A DNA stretch of 24,242 bases, taken from positions 1-24,242 of the forward strand of contig QANA01000046.1 in the NCBI GenBank assembly GCA_003149735.1, given 5' to 3'. This document shows, in pieces, positions 22,446 to 24,242 of the stretch. The notes beneath the pieces were generated by a model. The model was not told where the DNA came from and did no database searches. It saw only the letters and a program-made list of their open reading frames with translations. Source of the stretch: Clostridiales bacterium (GTDB lineage: Bacteria; Bacillota_A; Clostridia; Christensenellales; Christensenellaceae). The translations under genes were made by a program, and so were the position numbers. Every line of letters begins with the position of its first letter. Position 1 is the first letter of the stretch.

Positions 22446-22870
22446 TAAAAAAAGCCTCTCGCCCCATCCATTGGGGCGAAAGGCGACTTCCGCGGTACCA
22501 CCCAAATTTTCTCCCTGCCCAAAGGCAAACGGAAAAATCTCTGTTCGGCAGGGCGATGCCTGCCTACCGGCTGTCATGCGCCGGACGCATCCGAGCCTAC
22601 TTTCTCATGACGCAGCGGATGCGCAGGCCAAAGCCTTGTTGCCTTGCACAATCGCTGATTTCTGGCGAAAGACGGTGAATTTTGCAAGTTTTTCGCTATG
22701 CAATCCTGCATTTCCAATATCTCGCCCGACCAGGTGCATGAAAGTTCGGTCGGCCGCTCCGAGCTGTTCTTCCCTGCCGCATCCGCGCCGCATTCCCATC
22801 TACAGCGGCTCTCTGGAGCTACCAGCGGCAGCTACTCTGCTCTTCACAGCGTTATAAGTCCTCTAAATTG
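22446..22870 (-). promoter_or_regulatory. T-box riboswitch of the aspS::gatC operon, Asn (AAC) specifier
   Basis: About 425-nt leader. Minus strand: Stem I with GAAGAGCAGAGTA and CCAGAGAG; specifier strand GGGAAG-AAC-AGCTCGGAGC, AAC at 22768-22766 by alignment with the thrS leader (GGAAG-ACC-ACCTCTGAGC); Stem IIA/B pseudoknot from GCATCCG (22622-22616) with CGGATGC (22593-22587) crossing GTCATG (22611-22606) with CATGAC (22578-22573); T-box core GGGTGGTACCGCGG (22503-22490); terminator GCCTTTCGCCCC (22484-22473) / GGGGCGAGAGGC (22465-22454) and T to 22446. Longer than the thrS leader by about 150 nt. Confidence 0.93.
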
Positions 22871-22876
22871 GTTTTC

Positions 22877-22905
22877 ATTATAGGCAGTTTATTCTCAAAA
22901 GTCAA
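22877..22905 (-). promoter_or_regulatory. Strong promoter of the aspS::gatC operon
   Basis: Minus strand: TTGACT (22905-22900), 17-nt spacer, TATAAT (22882-22877). Start near 22870. From -35 through GAA after the -10 it matches the aminotransferase promoter at about 27 of 32 positions. Confidence 0.9.
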
Positions 22906-23169
22906 GTACTTTTTGAATTTTTCAACTTACAAAATTGCATTTTTTCGCAATCAACTACAAGGGGCAGCTTCCGGCAAAAAAATCGGCCGGCAAAAAAAAT
23001 TTTTTAGCGCCCGGGATACAGCGCCGCTTTGTAACTGCCCGCTTCCGCCGCCCGGGACAGCTGCGGGCCCCCGTTAATTCATACCATTATTTATTGTTAT
23101 TTTGGGTTATTTTTTCCGAATTTGAGAGAATTTTGAGCAAATTTCAATCATTTTATTTGTTTTCAGGGC
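22906..23169. other. Divergent intergenic region, no gene seen
   Basis: Lies between the aspS promoter (minus) and the repeat-protein promoter (plus). Two AT-rich blocks (22906-22960 and 23080-23169) flank a GC-rich middle with repeated CCGGCAAAAAAA strings (22973-22999) and two copies of GCCCGGGA (23009-23016 and 23050-23057). Open frames here have no ribosome site. Confidence 0.6.
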
Positions 23170-23198
23170 TTGCTTTTTAAAAAATTATCCCCTATAAT
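23170..23198 (+). promoter_or_regulatory. Promoter of the repeat-protein gene
   Basis: TTGCTT (23170-23175), 17-nt spacer, perfect TATAAT (23193-23198). A 12-bp perfect palindrome AGGCGGCCGCCT (23214-23225) lies in the early leader and could be an operator or a hairpin at the mRNA 5' end. Confidence 0.8.
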
Positions 23199-23252
23199 AA
23201 AACCAGAAACATAAGGCGGCCGCCTGAAAATAGATTCCACGGAGGTATTTCT

Positions 23253-23843
23253 ATGGGTTATATTTATTCCGACCCCGCTGCGTCTTTTTCCGATCGCATC
23301 GGCAGCGCCGATTACAGTGGCTATATTTATTCCGATCCCAACCCTTATATGAGCGGCGCCGGTTCCTCTTCCTGCATCGGCTGGGTGGATACAGAAGGCT
23401 ACATCTATTCCGACCCCCGCCCCTACATGACCGGCCCTTATTCTTCCTCCTGCATCGGCTGGGTGGATACAGAAGGCTACATCTACAATGACCCCCGCCC
23501 CTACATGCCCGGCCCTCACTCTTCCTCCTGCATCGGCTGGGTGGACAGCAGCGGCTACGTCTACAACGACCCGCGGCCGTATGTTACCGGGCGCTACGCC
23601 TCCTCCTGCATCGGTTATGTGGAAGGCAGCAACCGTCTGGCAGAGGCGGCAGGCCTGATGATGCTCAAGGGGTATTTGAGCGGAGGCGACAGCTCCGGCA
23701 CTTCTTACAGCTCCGGCAGTTCCTACAGCTCCGGCGGCTCTTACAGCAGCGGCTCTTCCGGCGGCAGTTCTTCAGGCAGTGCGGACGGCTGCGGCTGCCT
23801 GACCGCCATCCTCATCATCGTGCTCATCATACTGCTCTGGTAA
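23253..23843 (+). CDS. Tandem-repeat protein with C-terminal membrane anchor
   Basis: 196 residues; no family recognised with confidence. ATG 23253 follows ACGGAGG. After a partial, diverged first unit (2-22) come four 26-residue units (23-126) of the form GYIYsDPRPYMtGpxSSSCIGWVDxx, each with one Cys in a constant place. Then a short helix (NRLAEAAGLMMLKGYL), a low-complexity Ser/Gly/Tyr linker (about 146-176), GCGC, and a final hydrophobic stretch LTAILIIVLIILLW that reaches the stop, so it looks tail-anchored with the repeats probably in the cytosol (no signal peptide). Each unit reads as a beta hairpin; a beta-propeller-like or beta-flower-like stack is possible. Own strong promoter and terminator, hence a single-gene unit. 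Confidence 0.88.
   Translation: MGYIYSDPAASFSDRIGSADYSGYIYSDPNPYMSGAGSSSCIGWVDTEGYIYSDPRPYMTGPYSSSCIGWVDTEGYIYNDPRPYMPGPHSSSCIGWVDSSGYVYNDPRPYVTGRYASSCIGYVEGSNRLAEAAGLMMLKGYLSGGDSSGTSYSSGSSYSSGGSYSSGSSGGSSSGSADGCGCLTAILIIVLIILLW
23319..23630 (+). repeat. Four 78-bp in-frame tandem repeats
   Basis: Units start at 23319, 23397, 23475 and 23553. Units 1-3 are highly similar at the DNA level (for example tcctgcatcggctgggtgga in each); unit 4 has drifted. Suggests recent internal duplication. Confidence 0.9.
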
Positions 23844-23865
23844 CCAGGCAGCAGAAAAACTTTTC

Positions 23866-23889
23866 CCTCCCCTTGCGGGAGGTTTTTTT
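23866..23889 (+). terminator. Terminator of the repeat-protein gene
   Basis: CCTCCC (23866-23871), loop CTTGC, GGGAGG (23877-23882), then seven T (23883-23889). Confidence 0.9.
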
Positions 23890-23918
23890 CTGCCCCGCGC
23901 CGCTCTACGCAGCGTCGA

Positions 23919-23947
23919 TTGCGCAGCAGGGCGCGGTGCGCTATGAT
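23919..23947 (+). promoter_or_regulatory. Promoter of the truncated XRE gene
   Basis: TTGCGC (23919-23924), 17-nt spacer, TATGAT (23942-23947). Confidence 0.6.
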
Positions 23948-23971
23948 AGGGGTATGCGAAAGGAGGTTAAG

Positions 23972-24121
23972 ATGATACAACCTGAAAAAACCGGCACCCT
24001 GATTGCCGCCCTGCGCCACGAGCATGGGCTGACCCAGCGCCAGCTGGCCGAGCGGCTGCACATCAGCGACAAGACGGTCAGCAAATGGGAACGCGGTGTT
24101 TCCCAAACAAAAAGATATTAA
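23972..24121 (+). pseudogene. XRE-family HTH regulator, truncated after the HTH
   Basis: 49 residues. ATG 23972 follows AAAGGAGG, an excellent ribosome site, and a promoter precedes it. The protein is a textbook HTH_3: GTLIAALRHEHGLTQRQLAERL, then HISDKTVSKWERG. Proteins with this motif normally continue with a conserved Pro-Asp-Ile-xx-Leu-Leu stretch and often a long C-terminal domain. Here it runs into VSQTKRY and stops, exactly where base composition falls to AT-rich. So the 3' part was probably lost or displaced by an insertion. A functional mini-regulator is less likely, though the HTH itself is nearly complete. Confidence 0.7.
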
Positions 24122-24174
24122 GAAACAGCCCATGTTTACCTGCTTGCAAACAAAAGAATATTGCTACTAGACTA

Positions 24175-24210
24175 AGAGATACTACATAAGTGTGTTGGTA
24201 TCTCTTTTTT
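24175..24210 (+). terminator. Intrinsic terminator near the right end
   Basis: AGAGATAC (24175-24182), 15-nt loop, GTATCTCT (24198-24205) and T to 24210, inside the AT-rich end segment. No complete gene can be assigned to 24122-24242. Confidence 0.7.
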
Positions 24211-24242
24211 GTTGCCGTGAAACAGCAGACTATTTCATTTCT

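Noticed and set aside
22766..22769. GAA (Glu) as a second specifier overlapping AAC in the aspS T-box
   Set aside because: In the thrS leader the equivalent register would read GAC (Asp), which is wrong for thrS; the shared register supports AAC. Kept only as a possibility in the T-box finding.
21043..22857. Plus-strand open frame of 604 codons opposite aspS and its leader
   Set aside because: Antisense shadow that also runs through the T-box; His/Gln/Ala-rich translation typical of reverse-strand GC-rich coding DNA.
23319..23630. Regular repeats considered as a CRISPR array
   Set aside because: The 78-bp units are in frame, code for protein, and have no variable spacers.

Overview
The window looks like a chromosomal segment of a GC-rich (roughly 55-60% GC by eye) Gram-positive anaerobe, probably a member of the Clostridia. 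The basis is two T-box leaders, strong Shine-Dalgarno sites (AAAGGAG/GGAGG), sigma-A-type promoters with 17-nt spacers, U-tracted intrinsic terminators, and a GatCAB-based tRNA amidation route. The species cannot be named from this sequence. There is no rRNA, tRNA, CRISPR array or recognisable transposase.

Layout. 1-4535 (+): three tandem paralogous MFS transporters of the YGSxRxWGSxGYS type (the first cut by the window edge), separated by terminators, then a GNAT acetyltransferase. 4602-5777 (+): a LysR regulator, an elaborate inverted-repeat structure, and an XRE-type HTH gene broken by a one-base frameshift. 5994-7289 (-): a class III (GABA/acetylornithine-type) aminotransferase with a near-consensus promoter. 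7576-7923 (-): the C-terminal remnant of a fourth, different MFS gene. 7981-8107 (-): an orphan promoter-to-terminator unit that may encode a roughly 90-nt RNA. 8182-10476 (-): thrS under a T-box with a Thr (ACC) specifier. 10723-12102 (-): a secreted Amidase_6-type protein. 12432-16067 (+): xpt, a PAT-like GNAT, an M20 amidohydrolase, a small Cys-rich unknown and a cupin. 16163-16523: a hairpin-rich stretch I cannot assign. 16524-16934 (-): a small WapI-like protein.

The most interesting block is 17065-22905 (-): one apparent operon, T-box - aspS::gatC fusion - Arg-rich small ORF - gatA - gatB - terminator. The GatC subunit is fused to the C terminus of aspartyl-tRNA synthetase. The T-box specifier, aligned to the thrS leader, reads AAC (Asn), not an Asp codon. 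A 102-codon, about 25% Arg frame is joined to both neighbours by ATGA stop/start overlaps. Together these suggest a physically and genetically integrated Asn-tRNA transamidosome: AspRS would load Asp on tRNA-Asn, GatCAB would amidate it, and uncharged tRNA-Asn would switch the operon on. That reading is inference.

23253-23843 (+) encodes a protein with four 26-residue tandem repeats, a Ser/Gly/Tyr-rich linker and a C-terminal membrane anchor. At 23972-24121 a well-expressed-looking XRE gene stops right after its DNA-binding helices, where composition becomes AT-rich; this may be an insertion or deletion junction. Signs of gene decay recur: the broken XRE, the MFS remnant and the truncated XRE.
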